A stretch of DNA of 64,000 bases from Paenibacillus tuaregi (GTDB taxonomy: Bacteria > Bacillota > Bacilli > Paenibacillales > Paenibacillaceae), in the NCBI RefSeq assembly GCF_900086655.1, contig NZ_LT575476.1, positions 529-64,528 of the forward strand, written 5' to 3'. A program made the translations under genes and the position numbers. The notes below the pieces were generated by a model. That model had not been told where the DNA came from, made no database searches, and worked only from the letters and a program-made list of their open reading frames with translations. This document shows positions 55,155 to 64,000 of this stretch, piece after piece. The stretch's first letter is position 1; every line of letters begins with the position of its first letter.

Positions 55155-55673
55155 ATGAGGTCAAGTATAGATATTCTTGAATTAACCTCGGCAATACCGG
55201 AACAGCTTGATGAGCTCTCCAGACTGCTTATTGATGTTGTGAACGAGGGAGCTTCCGTTGGTTTTCTTCCACCGCTTGAAGTGGAGGAAGCGAATGCTTA
55301 CTGGAGGCAGGTGAATGAACCGGGTGTAAAATTGTGGGCAGCCGTTCAGGATGGCCGAATCATAGGAACGGTCCAGCTTCAACTGGCAGGGAAGAAGAAT
55401 GCGCTGCACCGGGCGGAGATCGCCAAGCTCATGGTTCACCCGGCAAGCCGCCGGAACGGCTTGGCCAAGCGGCTGATGCTGACCGCCGAAGAGGCGGCAC
55501 ATCAGGAAGGTCGTACACTGCTGGTGCTCGATACTAGGGAAGGAGACCCTTCCAATCTTTTATATCAGTCTCTCGGTTATATCGAGGCAGGCCGTATTCC
55601 CGGGTTTGCTATGTCAGCCGGGGGAAGTCTGGATGCTACCGTGATTTACTATAAAGATTTGCGGGAGCCCTAA
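55155..55673 (+). CDS. GNAT family N-acetyltransferase
   Basis: 172 residues with motif A in IAKLMVHPASRRNGLAKRLM and the C-terminal DPSNLLYQSLGYIEAGRIPG. This pattern resembles the group of GNAT enzymes that acetylate small antibiotics or amines; the substrate is unknown. ATG 55155 is about nine bases after AGAAGGAAG. Confidence 0.9.
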   Translation: MRSSIDILELTSAIPEQLDELSRLLIDVVNEGASVGFLPPLEVEEANAYWRQVNEPGVKLWAAVQDGRIIGTVQLQLAGKKNALHRAEIAKLMVHPASRRNGLAKRLMLTAEEAAHQEGRTLLVLDTREGDPSNLLYQSLGYIEAGRIPGFAMSAGGSLDATVIYYKDLREP

Positions 55674-55704
55674 GACAGACTGGACTCAGTAGGAATAGGA
55701 GGAA

Positions 55705-56193
55705 ATGATGAATTATATGATTAGAGCTGTCAACGTACAGGATGTTCCTTTTCTATGGGAGATGCTCTATGCTTCCATCTATGTTCCAGCAGGGCAACCT
55801 CCTGTGAGCAGAGACATTCTAAAGGAGCCGGCATTAGCTAAGTATGTGGAAGGCTGGGGCCGCAAGGGCGACATCGGATATATCGCCATGGATGAAGCTG
55901 GTCGATCCATAGGCTCCATCACATGCCGGTTGTTTGATGAGATCAGCCAAGGGTTCGGTTATGTGGATCAGGAGACCCCCGAGCTTGGCATGGCTATCCT
56001 TGAGGCCTACAGGGGCAAAGGGTTGGGAACTGCGCTAATGAGCAAACTGCTAGATGAGGTCCACAGGCAGGGGATCAAACAGGTCTCGTTAAGTGTGGAC
56101 CCCGATAACTATGCGGTCCGGTTGTATAAGAAGTTTGGCTTTCGGGAGGTCGGCGTGGTAGGAACTTCCATAACTATGGTGGCCAAGTTGTAG
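55705..56193 (+). CDS. GNAT family N-acetyltransferase
   Basis: 162 residues: ELGMAILEAYRGKGLGTALM is motif A and DPDNYAVRLYKKFGFREVG motif B. AGGAGG (55697-55702) is near two consecutive ATG codons (55705, 55708), and the second has better spacing. It follows another GNAT gene by 31 bases and they may share a transcript. Confidence 0.9.
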   Translation: MMNYMIRAVNVQDVPFLWEMLYASIYVPAGQPPVSRDILKEPALAKYVEGWGRKGDIGYIAMDEAGRSIGSITCRLFDEISQGFGYVDQETPELGMAILEAYRGKGLGTALMSKLLDEVHRQGIKQVSLSVDPDNYAVRLYKKFGFREVGVVGTSITMVAKL

Positions 56194-56223
56194 AAAGAAC
56201 TGCATGAACACTCTGCCCCGCTC

Positions 56224-56514
56224 CTATTCTCCCTTGGAATTCATGGTGTATCCAGCCAGAGAACTTAGCGATGACTTGGAATTCCCGATACTGTTAAGGG
56301 ATGGATCATAGTCAAGCCTATTCAGAATTGTGTTCAATTTCGTTTTATTCTCCGCGAGCCGATCAAGAATCATGCCTAGGGAGATGAAGATGATGCCTGA
56401 TGTGAACATGCTGAACCAGGTAATCAGGGTCAGTAGAAATTCGCCGCGTATAATACCAAAGATAAAACCGGTAACTAAAATAAGGTAGCCCGTAACCTTT
56501 AATATTGCTGACAT
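56224..56514 (-). CDS. Small membrane protein, unknown
   Basis: 96 residues with two hydrophobic helices (about 8-25 and 30-50), then a polar tail (NKTKLNTILNRLDYDPSLNS). GGAGG is six to seven bases before the ATG on the minus strand. It is the last gene of the accessory block and the only intact one on that strand apart from the small gene at 38507-38671. Confidence 0.7.
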   Translation of the reverse strand: MSAILKVTGYLILVTGFIFGIIRGEFLLTLITWFSMFTSGIIFISLGMILDRLAENKTKLNTILNRLDYDPSLNSIGNSKSSLSSLAGYTMNSKGE

Positions 56515-57072
56515 AATATTACCTCCACGTCCATTTTTATCTAGAATATCAGGAATATTAGCTCTCAGCTAACCGTCATGTTTCTTTGGCAGTTCTGTTA
56601 TCGCCGTTGTTTGAGGGTGGATGAAAAATGTGGTTATTCATAGCTCCGAAAGTATCATAGATTCTTTCAAATTGGCAGCTGTTTGATGGTGATGTGTAGT
56701 CAGGTCGATCCTCATTGTTTCTGCACAGAATCGGCGGTATCATCTTGCTGGGGATTGCTGTAGTCCTGTTTATCAACTGTCTTAAGTTTAATTAAACCTC
56801 TTTCATCCAACATATCCATCTGACCAAAGAAAATTAGATGCCGTTGTAGGGTTTAACCCGCTGTTCATCAGGCTCTCCAATCCATATATTGCTGAAGATT
56901 TCACACCCTGCTGACATAAGTCGCATCCCTGCCCATCTTGTGTTATTATACATTTTGTTTGGTACAATATAGGAAGTGAAGCTTTCGCAAGAAGTGTAAC
57001 TGGAGAACCCGTTTTGGTTAGGGGCTTTATATGGCGGCTAAACACTATTCTGACGGAAAGAAGGTATATACG
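56515..57072. other. Gene-free gap before speE
   Basis: No convincing gene. It should hold the speE promoter; a TACAAT at 56963-56968 with TTGTGT at 56938-56943 (19-base spacer) is the best but imperfect candidate. This is the right edge of the accessory block. Confidence 0.4.
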
Positions 57073-57900
57073 ATGGAATTGTGGTTTACTGAGAAACAGA
57101 CACCGGCATTCGGCATTACAGCGAAGATCCGGGAAACGTTTGTAACGGAGAAGACGGATTTTCAAGATTTGGCGATGATTGACACTGAGGAATTTGGACG
57201 CATGCTCGTTCTAGATGGCATGGTCATGACTACGATCAAAGATGAATTCGTCTATCATGAAATGGTTGCTCATCCGGCGCTGTTTACACACCCTAATCCA
57301 AAGCACGTGCTCGTAGTGGGCGGCGGTGACGGTGGGGTTATCCGTGAAGTGCTGAAGCACCCTGCTGTAGAGAAAGCTGTACTTGTAGAAATCGATGGGA
57401 AAGTCATTGAATACTCCAAGAAATACCTGCCTGAAATCGCCGGCGAGCTGGACAATCCTCGTGTAGAGGTGCTGGTGAATGACGGTTACATGCATATTAT
57501 CGAAAATAAAAATAAATACGATGTCATCATGGTCGATTCCACGGAACCTGTGGGCCCGGCGGCTCCGCTGTTTGAACGCGGCTTCTACCAAGGTATTCAT
57601 GAAGCTCTGAAGGATGACGGGATCTTCGTTGCCCAGACCGACAACCCTTGGTTTAAGGCCGATCTGATCCAAAAGGTTAACAAAGACGTCAAAGAAATCT
57701 TCCCGATCGTTCGTGTCTATGGCGCGAATATCCCAACTTACCCAAGTGGTCTGTGGACGTTCACTATGGGAAGTAAAACTCATGATCCACTGCAAGTGGA
57801 CGAGACTCAAATTCCTGAGATCGAGACGAAATACTACACACCGCGCCTGCACAAAGCTGCGTTCGTGCTGCCTAAATTCGTTGAAGATCTGGTGAAATAG
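57073..57900 (+). CDS. speE: Spermidine synthase (polyamine aminopropyltransferase)
   Basis: Moves the aminopropyl group from decarboxylated SAM to putrescine. 275 residues, as in Bacillus. The typical motifs are in place: [28 protein letters not shown] (nucleoside binding), [11 protein letters not shown] and the putrescine-binding TDNPWF. ATG 57073 follows AAGAAGG at eight bases; the frame extends upstream to 57031 but family alignment favours 57073. It is followed 12 bases later by speB. Confidence 0.96.
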   Translation: MELWFTEKQTPAFGITAKIRETFVTEKTDFQDLAMIDTEEFGRMLVLDGMVMTTIKDEFVYHEMVAHPALFTHPNPKHVLVVGGGDGGVIREVLKHPAVEKAVLVEIDGKVIEYSKKYLPEIAGELDNPRVEVLVNDGYMHIIENKNKYDVIMVDSTEPVGPAAPLFERGFYQGIHEALKDDGIFVAQTDNPWFKADLIQKVNKDVKEIFPIVRVYGANIPTYPSGLWTFTMGSKTHDPLQVDETQIPEIETKYYTPRLHKAAFVLPKFVEDLVK

Positions 57901-57912
57901 GAGGCTGTTTAT

Positions 57913-58782
57913 ATGAAACTGGATCAAGCTTATTCCGGCAACGTATTTATCTGCAGCTCCGACAACTACGAAGAGTCCAAAGCGGTGATCTACGGGATGC
58001 CTATGGACTTCACGGTTAGTTACCGCCCGGGTTCCCGGTTCGGTCCTGCCCGTATTCGTCAAGCTTCTGTAGGTTTGGAAGAATACAGCCCATACCTCGA
58101 CAAGAGCATTGTTGATATGACCTACTTCGATGCAGGCGACCTGCTGCTGCCTTTCGGCAACGCGGCCCGCAGTCTTGAAGTTATCGGAGAGTACGTTCGC
58201 GGTCTTCTGAACGACGGCAAGTTCCCCATTGGTCTAGGAGGGGAGCACCTTGTCTCCTGGCCAATCTTTCAGGAGGTTTATGCCAAATACCCGGACCTGG
58301 CTCTGATTCATATCGACGCGCATGCGGATTTGCGCGAGCATTATGAGGGCGAGCCTTTGTCCCACTCTACACCAGTCCGCAAGGCGGCCGAGCTGATGGG
58401 CGGCAAGAACATCTACCAGTTCGGAATCCGTTCCGGCTCCAAGGAAGAGTTCTTGTATGCTCGGGAGAACATCAACTTCTATCCATTTGAAGTGGCTGCT
58501 CCACTGAAGCAGGCCCTGCCTAAGATTGGCCGCCGCCCTGTCTATGTCACCATTGACATTGACGTTCTTGACCCATCGGCGGCTCCGGGTACCGGTACCG
58601 CGGAAGCGGGTGGGATCACCTCCAAGGAGCTGCTTGAAGCGGTTCATCTGATTGCTGGCTCTGATGTGAACGTGGTGGGCTGTGATCTCGTGGAGGTCGC
58701 TCCGATCTACGATCCAACGGAACAGACGCAAATTGTTGCGGCCAAGCTGATCCGTGAAATGCTGCTTGGCTTTGTAAAATAG
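57913..58782 (+). CDS. speB: Agmatinase
   Basis: Hydrolyses agmatine to putrescine and urea, giving the substrate for SpeE. 289 residues with the dinuclear Mn site: GGEHLVSW, DAHADLR and DIDVLDPSAAPGTG. AGGAGG overlaps the end of speE, so speE-speB is an operon. The pathway runs from arginine through agmatine; arginine decarboxylase is not in the window. Confidence 0.96.
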   Translation: MKLDQAYSGNVFICSSDNYEESKAVIYGMPMDFTVSYRPGSRFGPARIRQASVGLEEYSPYLDKSIVDMTYFDAGDLLLPFGNAARSLEVIGEYVRGLLNDGKFPIGLGGEHLVSWPIFQEVYAKYPDLALIHIDAHADLREHYEGEPLSHSTPVRKAAELMGGKNIYQFGIRSGSKEEFLYARENINFYPFEVAAPLKQALPKIGRRPVYVTIDIDVLDPSAAPGTGTAEAGGITSKELLEAVHLIAGSDVNVVGCDLVEVAPIYDPTEQTQIVAAKLIREMLLGFVK

Positions 58783-58817
58783 CGGAGTAACCGCGAAACG
58801 CAAATCTTAAAGACAGG

Positions 58818-58866
58818 AACGCCCTGCCCTAAGGCCAATATGGCTTTTAGGGCAGGGCGTTTTTTC
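58818..58866 (+). terminator. speEB terminator
   Basis: AACGCCCTGCCCTAA and TTAGGGCAGGGCGTT form a 15-bp stem with an inner GGCC/GGCT pairing, followed by TTTTT. Confidence 0.9.
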
Positions 58867-58957
58867 GGATTTGCAAGTTGCTGCTCCATGTGTAGGATAT
58901 CCGTACGGTTCGGTTAGGGCGAATGGAGACCGCAGTAGTCTGTATCTCTCCAAATCT

Positions 58958-58997
58958 CCAAACCGCCAAACCGCCAAACCGCCAAACCGCCAAACCG
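58958..58997. repeat. Tandem octamer repeat, five copies
   Basis: CCAAACCG is repeated five times without change, preceded by related CTCCAAAT units and followed by CCCC. It sits in the gap between the speEB terminator and the radical SAM gene. Confidence 0.9.
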
Positions 58998-59115
58998 CCC
59001 CCAGGTTGAGCCTACATTACGGTAATTTAACGGGCCGGGTGACGGGCGGCTGGCCAACGGATCATGTTGTTTTGAGCTTGGCGTTTGGATTCAGAAAGCG
59101 CTTATGCTTCTAAGC

Positions 59116-60204
59116 TTAAAAATCAAAAGACAACTGCTCGGCTTCTAGCTGAATTTCCGCTTGAGTCACGCCGGCCGTGGGCTTGAGAATTCTGCGATTC
59201 AAGTCCGGGCCAGAACTCGAATCAGAATTTAAATCAGAACCCAACTCTTGGCCAGAAAGCGAGTACTCTTTCGGACTTAGGCTGTCCATTGGCTGTGAGC
59301 CTGTATAGGAAGCAGGTTCTCCTCCTCCAGGCACACCGGACAATCCGTGCTTGTGGAGCAGGGCTGCCGACATCATCTTGAACCGGCCGATATACTGCCG
59401 GTCCGCATAGTGACTTTGCCCGTACAGCCGGGTGTAAGCTGGGACTAGCTCCGGATAACTGGTCCGGAGAGTGGCGAGATACCAGCTCTTCACGTCCTTG
59501 GACAGGCGAAGCAGCGAGACCATGGCGAATCTGGCTCCATGTTTCTTGGCTGCGCCAAGCAGGGCATCTAGGCTCTCCTGAGAATCGGTGAGCAGTGGCA
59601 GCACAGGTGCGGCGAAGATGCCAGCGTAAATTCCATGCCTGGTGAGCTGCTGCACGGTCTCCAGTCTCATCTCCGGGTGCGGAGTTGCGGGTTCAATATT
59701 GCGGATAATTCCGACATCCAGAGTATTTAAGCTGATATTTACGGATATGTCGCTCATTTGAGTTAGGATATCCAAGTCTCGGAGAACCAGCGGAGAGCGG
59801 GTTGTAATACTGGTACGGATCCGGTATTTGGCCAGAAGCTTTAAGCATTCGCGGGTCAGTTCCGACTTGGCCTCAATAGGCTGGTACGGGTCTGTGGCCG
59901 TTCCGATGGTGACCTCCCCCACATGCCTGCGCATGGCTTCGATATCCTGCCCGAACTTTCGGGCAAGACGCGATAGCTGAGCTTCCAGAGCCTCGGGGGC
60001 GTTGTCTTTTAACACGATATGGTGCTGAAATTCATCTTCCGCGCCTCTTCCTATGAAGGACTGGAATGCCCGGGCATAACAAAAGCTGCAGCCATGGGCA
60101 CAGCCGCGGTAAGGATTAATGGACCAATTGAACGGCATGCGTTCTTCCTTGACCCGATTCAGGGTCTGTTTGGTCTGAATATGTTCATATTTGGTTTCAG
60201 GCAT
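59116..60204 (-). CDS. Radical SAM protein (SPL-like, Rv2578c family)
   Basis: 362 residues. The iron-sulphur motif in GCAHGCSFCYARAF (C-x3-C-x2-C) with the following conserved segments (TIGTATDPYQPIEAK, LTRECL, ITTRSPLVLRD) identifies a radical SAM enzyme of the group annotated as Rv2578c-like or spore photoproduct lyase-like. The reaction is unknown. The start (CAT at 60202-60204) follows AAGGGGGTC. An open frame continues upstream to 60318 but lacks a site. The C-terminal third is Ser/Gly rich and untypical. Confidence 0.88.
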   Translation of the reverse strand: MPETKYEHIQTKQTLNRVKEERMPFNWSINPYRGCAHGCSFCYARAFQSFIGRGAEDEFQHHIVLKDNAPEALEAQLSRLARKFGQDIEAMRRHVGEVTIGTATDPYQPIEAKSELTRECLKLLAKYRIRTSITTRSPLVLRDLDILTQMSDISVNISLNTLDVGIIRNIEPATPHPEMRLETVQQLTRHGIYAGIFAAPVLPLLTDSQESLDALLGAAKKHGARFAMVSLLRLSKDVKSWYLATLRTSYPELVPAYTRLYGQSHYADRQYIGRFKMMSAALLHKHGLSGVPGGGEPASYTGSQPMDSLSPKEYSLSGQELGSDLNSDSSSGPDLNRRILKPTAGVTQAEIQLEAEQLSFDF

Positions 60205-60457
60205 GGTGGCAGACCCCCTTATAATTTGCCAAAATGAAAAGCTGTGAACCCAGTTTAAAAACTTACAATCGATAACAGTATACCAAACAAATGTTCTCAT
60301 TAGAAGTAATACCGCCAATTTCCATTCAGGCCATCATGCGAATTAAATATTGATTTATAATCAGAATGGGTAAAAATATACATACAGACTCCAACGGCCT
60401 TTGCATCAAGGCCAAGTTATCGCTAGATTTGCATGTAACCTTAAGGAGGGACTGGCT

Positions 60458-61642
60458 ATGGCTAAAAGAACGTTCAGATCGGCCTTGCTTGCAGCGGCTT
60501 TGGCTTTAACTTGGGGATTGGGGACAAGTGCTCCGGCACAGGGAACTGTGGCGGAAGCAGCTTCCTCAGCCCCTTGTCAGACCGGGGACCACGGTCTCTT
60601 ACAGAAGCTTCAGAAGCAGCATGCTTCAAAGACTCTAGACCCGCTTCATATTACGGATGTTAACTTTTTGAGTGATACCACCGGGCGGGCCGCCGGGAAC
60701 GGTTTTCTTATTGGCACCTCCAACGGAGGGTGTAACTGGCAGGAAATTTATACGGGTCAGTGGCAGTTTGACCAGATCGTATTCCCGAACAATGTGACAG
60801 GTTTTGCGCTCGCAAGAACTTCGCCTGAAGCGGCGGCAAAGCTGATTGCCACCAGCGATGGAGGTTCTCATTGGAAGGTGCTGAATACCTCGGGGCAAGT
60901 CTTTAAGAAGATGGATGCCCAGGACGGGCAGTATATCATAGGATATACCTCGAACGGGGCTTACAAGTCCTCGAATGGTGGCACCTCCTGGACCAAAATC
61001 AAGACACCTGCCAACACCAGAGCAGCGGTATTTACAGACAAATCAGCCCTAAAAGGTTTTACGCTAACCGTTCATCCGGGAGTTGGGTATAAACTGCATA
61101 AGACGGTGAACGGAGGCACAAGCTGGGCTACCGTGTTGACAATTCCATCGGGAACGGCTTTCGGAGGAGAATTGTATGCTGAAGGCAGCCAGGTCTGGGC
61201 TCTGGCCTATGGGGAGTCTGGCATGTCTCAGGTATCGTATTCCTTATACGCGAGTCATGATGGAGGGGTACATTGGAAACGGATTATCGCTCAGAGCACT
61301 GCTGGGGGAGGACCGGCTCCGGGTACCGGACCCGCACTGGTGAAGAAGGGTCCAGCGAGTCCAGGCGGGCATCCGGGCAATATGCAGCTCATCGGCAGCT
61401 CGGCTGCGTATTTGGCAGGTGGATCACCAGCCGGTGGCAAGGTGGGCGTCGGACGCTCTTTGGATGGCGGGAAATCGTGGAGCAACGTACCTGCGGTTCT
61501 TCCAGGTTTTGATGCAAGAATTTCCTTCCCTTCAATCAAGACCGGTTGGCTGGCAGTTACAAATGCCTCCAATACAGCGGTGTATGTGACCCACGACGGC
61601 GGGGTATCCTGGAACAAGAAGTTCTCCCTGCCTGATGCATAG
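60458..61642 (+). CDS. Secreted beta-propeller (BNR/Ycf48-like) protein
   Basis: 394 residues with a signal peptide (residues about 1-35, AAALALTWGLGTSAPAQG) and repeated blades: TSNGGCNWQEI, TSDGGSHWKVL, SSNGGTSWTKI, TVNGGTSWATV, ASHDGGVHWKR, SLDGGKSWSNV, THDGGVSWNKK. These are BNR/YCF48-type repeats (about seven), which fold as a beta propeller. The role in the cell is unknown. ATG 60458 follows AAGGAGG at eight bases. Confidence 0.87.
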   Translation: MAKRTFRSALLAAALALTWGLGTSAPAQGTVAEAASSAPCQTGDHGLLQKLQKQHASKTLDPLHITDVNFLSDTTGRAAGNGFLIGTSNGGCNWQEIYTGQWQFDQIVFPNNVTGFALARTSPEAAAKLIATSDGGSHWKVLNTSGQVFKKMDAQDGQYIIGYTSNGAYKSSNGGTSWTKIKTPANTRAAVFTDKSALKGFTLTVHPGVGYKLHKTVNGGTSWATVLTIPSGTAFGGELYAEGSQVWALAYGESGMSQVSYSLYASHDGGVHWKRIIAQSTAGGGPAPGTGPALVKKGPASPGGHPGNMQLIGSSAAYLAGGSPAGGKVGVGRSLDGGKSWSNVPAVLPGFDARISFPSIKTGWLAVTNASNTAVYVTHDGGVSWNKKFSLPDA

Positions 61643-61868
61643 ACCGCCTAGAGCGCATAGAAAGCAATTAGAGATTTAGTCTGCAAGTGGATAACAGCCC
61701 TTCTTAGGAGTTAACCTCCCAAGGAGGGTTGTGTGGTTTGAGGGATTCTTTTTGGGAGAAAAAACGCATTTTAACGGTGCCGCCATTGAACTGAGCGGAC
61801 GAACTGGATATAGTATATGGAATGAACGATATATAGTACAATAGATTCAGCAGATAGGGGCAAGAAGA

Positions 61869-62291
61869 ATGCCGGATCATAAACCAGCGGCTATTACAGT
61901 GACCAGCCTGCAAGAAGAGAACGAAGTGGTTCAGCGTTACCAGGGGCAGGTATTCCGTGCTGGAGGCGCGATTTATATTAAATATGAAGAGTTGGGCCAA
62001 GGCCCCAGCGGGGAGGAAGTGACCCGGGTGATGGTCAAAATCTCGCCGGGCGAGCTCAAGCTGATCCGTCACGGGGCGGTAGAGTCTTCCCAGACATTTC
62101 AAGCGGGGAAGAAGCTTCCGGGTCATTACCGGGCGGCGTATACCTCGTTCAACCTGTCCACGGATACCCGGGAGCTTTCCCTCAGCCTGGATGGATTATC
62201 AGGGACCGCCAAGTGGAATTATGATTTGTATGTCTATGATGAATTAGCGGGTCATTTCGATATCAGTTTACATATACAGGAGGAAGCTTAG
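61869..62291 (+). CDS. ywiB: DUF1934 protein (YwiB)
   Basis: 140 residues, beta-rich, with the DUF1934 pattern (IYIKYEELGQG, VMVKISPGELKLIRHG, YDLYVYDELAGHFDISLHI). It lies just before argS as in Bacillus, where it is ywiB. The function is unknown; the fold is calycin-like. The weak AGGGGCAAG lies before ATG 61869. The gap to argS is three bases. Confidence 0.87.
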   Translation: MPDHKPAAITVTSLQEENEVVQRYQGQVFRAGGAIYIKYEELGQGPSGEEVTRVMVKISPGELKLIRHGAVESSQTFQAGKKLPGHYRAAYTSFNLSTDTRELSLSLDGLSGTAKWNYDLYVYDELAGHFDISLHIQEEA

Positions 62292-62294
62292 ACA

Positions 62295-63974
62295 ATGACA
62301 CACAATCCATTAGAAGAAATTAACCTGAAGGTGGCGGAGGCCGTAACCACAGCTATTGTGGCGGCAGGGCTTGCCGCCAAGGAAGACATTCCGACAATCA
62401 AGCTTGAAGTGCCGAAGGAGAAAGCCCACGGGGACCTCGCTACAAATGCGGCGATGCAGTTAACCAAGATTGCGAAGAAGAACCCGCGCCAGATTGCTGA
62501 GGCGATCCTGGAGCATTTGGATCACAGCAGCGCTTCCATTGAGAAGGCGGAGATTGCAGGTCCAGGGTTCATCAACTTCACTCTGAGCAAAAGCTATCTG
62601 TATCCTGTTCTTGAGCAGGTTTATGAGCAGGGGGACGAATACGGGCGCATTTCACTCGGTCAAGGTCAAAAGGTTCAAGTTGAGTTCGTCAGCGCGAACC
62701 CAACAGGAAGCCTGCACCTGGGTCATGCCCGCGGGGCGGCTGTAGGGGATGCCCTTTGCAACCTGCTGGACTATGCCGGTTATGAAGTTACACGTGAGTA
62801 CTACATTAATGATGCGGGAAACCAGGTTGTCAATCTGGCCAAATCGATTGAAGCCCGCTATTTGCAGGAGCTTGGACAGCCTGCTGAAATGCCGGAGGAT
62901 GGTTATCACGGCGAGGACATCAAAGGTTTTGCCAAGGAGCTTGTGGCAGAGCAGGGCGATGCTCTGCTGTCACGCACCCCGGGCGAGCGTGTGGCCTTCC
63001 TGCGCAAGTATGGGCTGGAGAAGGAGCTCGATAAGATCAAGCGGGATTTGTCGCGTTTCCGTGTTCATTTTGACAGCTGGTTCAGCGAGACCTCGCTCTA
63101 TGAAGGCGGACAGGTGGAAGCTTCCCTTCAGGAGCTTAAGGATAAGGGACAGACCTATGAGGAAGACGGAGCGGTCTGGCTGAGAACGACCGACTACGGG
63201 GATGACAAGGACCGGGTGCTTGTGAAGAATGACGGTACTTATACGTACCTCACCCCGGATATTTCTTACCACCGCAATAAATACAACCGCGGTTATGACC
63301 GCATGATCAATATTTTTGGTGCCGATCACCATGGATATATTCCGCGTCTTAAGGCAGCTATGACTGCGCTTGGAAATGACCCGGACAAGCTGACGGTGCT
63401 GATTGCCCAGATGGTCAGCCTGTTCCAGGACGGGGAAAAGGTGAAAATGTCCAAGCGGACCGGGAAAGCGGTCACGATGGTTGATCTGATGGACGAAGTT
63501 GGTGTGGACGCGATCCGTTACTTCTTCACCATGCGAAGCATGGATTCGCATCTGGACTTCGACATGGATCTGGCGGTTTCCACTTCCAATGAGAACCCAG
63601 TCTATTATGTTCAGTATGCGCATGCCCGGATCTGCAGTATTTTCCGTCAGGCTGAGGAGCAAGGTATCGCCATTCCAGGTCCGGTGGATGCGGACCTTAC
63701 GAAGCTCACGGCTGCTCACGAATACGACTTGCTCCGCAAGATCGGCGAGCTTCCTGAGGAGGTGGAGACAGCGGCGAATCACTTCGCGCCTCACCGTCTC
63801 GTGCGTTATGTGTATGAACTGTCTTCCTTGTTCCACAGCTACTATAGAGCCGAGCGCGTCATCACGGAAGACGCGCAGCAGACCGCCGCGCGCCTCGTGC
63901 TGCTCGGCGCGACCCGCCGCGTGATCGCGCGTGTACTCGCGCTGATCGGCGTCGAGGCCCCGGACCGCATGTAG
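62295..63974 (+). CDS. argS: Arginyl-tRNA synthetase
   Basis: 559 residues, complete within the window. A class I synthetase that charges tRNA-Arg. HIGH-like SLHLGHARGAAVGD, KMSKRTGKAV and the N-terminal tRNA-binding (Arg_tRNA_synt_N) and C-terminal DALR anticodon domains are present. GGAGG at about 62280-62284 sets the ATG. It is co-transcribed with ywiB. In the last 60 bases the sequence becomes very GC-rich. Confidence 0.97.
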   Translation: MTHNPLEEINLKVAEAVTTAIVAAGLAAKEDIPTIKLEVPKEKAHGDLATNAAMQLTKIAKKNPRQIAEAILEHLDHSSASIEKAEIAGPGFINFTLSKSYLYPVLEQVYEQGDEYGRISLGQGQKVQVEFVSANPTGSLHLGHARGAAVGDALCNLLDYAGYEVTREYYINDAGNQVVNLAKSIEARYLQELGQPAEMPEDGYHGEDIKGFAKELVAEQGDALLSRTPGERVAFLRKYGLEKELDKIKRDLSRFRVHFDSWFSETSLYEGGQVEASLQELKDKGQTYEEDGAVWLRTTDYGDDKDRVLVKNDGTYTYLTPDISYHRNKYNRGYDRMINIFGADHHGYIPRLKAAMTALGNDPDKLTVLIAQMVSLFQDGEKVKMSKRTGKAVTMVDLMDEVGVDAIRYFFTMRSMDSHLDFDMDLAVSTSNENPVYYVQYAHARICSIFRQAEEQGIAIPGPVDADLTKLTAAHEYDLLRKIGELPEEVETAANHFAPHRLVRYVYELSSLFHSYYRAERVITEDAQQTAARLVLLGATRRVIARVLALIGVEAPDRM

Positions 63975-64000
63975 CCGGATTCCCGGCTCATGTCCGGTCA

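Noticed and set aside
58958..58997. CRISPR array
   Set aside because: The repeats are only eight bases and have no spacers; no cas gene is in the window.
58871..59113. Open frame across the octamer repeats
   Set aside because: The product is repetitive and basic, with no ribosome binding site; 8-bp units do not keep a codon frame.

Overview
The window looks like a chromosomal segment of a Paenibacillus-type, endospore-forming Firmicute. Strong AGGAGG-type ribosome binding sites, frequent GTG and TTG starts, a small acid-soluble spore protein, and Bacillus-like gene blocks (guaB-dacA-pdxS-pdxT-serS-tRNA-Ser-tadA; ywhD, pbpG, speE-speB; ywiB-argS) all point that way. I see no rRNA, transposase, integrase, phage structural gene or CRISPR array.

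Layout. 1-10 kb: housekeeping genes on the plus strand for guanine nucleotide synthesis (guaB), cell wall maturation (dacA), vitamin B6 (pdxST), serine charging (serS plus a UGA-decoding tRNA-Ser), a spore protein (sspP), a YitT membrane protein, a lipoprotein, and convergent tadA. 10-13 kb: an orphan PAS sensor kinase preceded by a cluster of DnaA-box-like sites, then rluF. 13-19 kb: motAB with a well-spaced SigD-type promoter, phhB, a membrane cytochrome c, a GNAT enzyme, and two NlpC/P60 hydrolases, each behind its own c-di-AMP (ydaO/yuaA) riboswitch. 19-30.5 kb: a membrane protein with an M1 peptidase, ywhD, a YjbR protein, a CadC-CadA metal efflux operon with two operators, a DUF2642 protein, an alkyladenine DNA glycosylase and a class A PBP.

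30.5-56.5 kb is accessory: short single-gene units, mostly plus strand, rich in GNAT acetyltransferases, NUDIX hydrolases, VOC/glyoxalase-fold proteins and small membrane proteins, and full of broken genes (frameshifts, single in-frame TAG codons, short remnants). It separates pbpG from speE-speB, which adjoin in Bacillus subtilis. The core flanks carry no visible broken genes, so the decay is local. 57-64 kb returns to core functions: spermidine synthase and agmatinase, a radical SAM protein, a secreted beta-propeller-like protein, a DUF1934 protein and argS.

The observations I would follow first are the three single-TAG genes, the twin c-di-AMP riboswitch/NlpC units, the DnaA-box cluster ahead of the orphan kinase, the paired hairpin repeats flanking the cad operon, and the accessory block itself. 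No wholly new system can be claimed from sequence reading alone.
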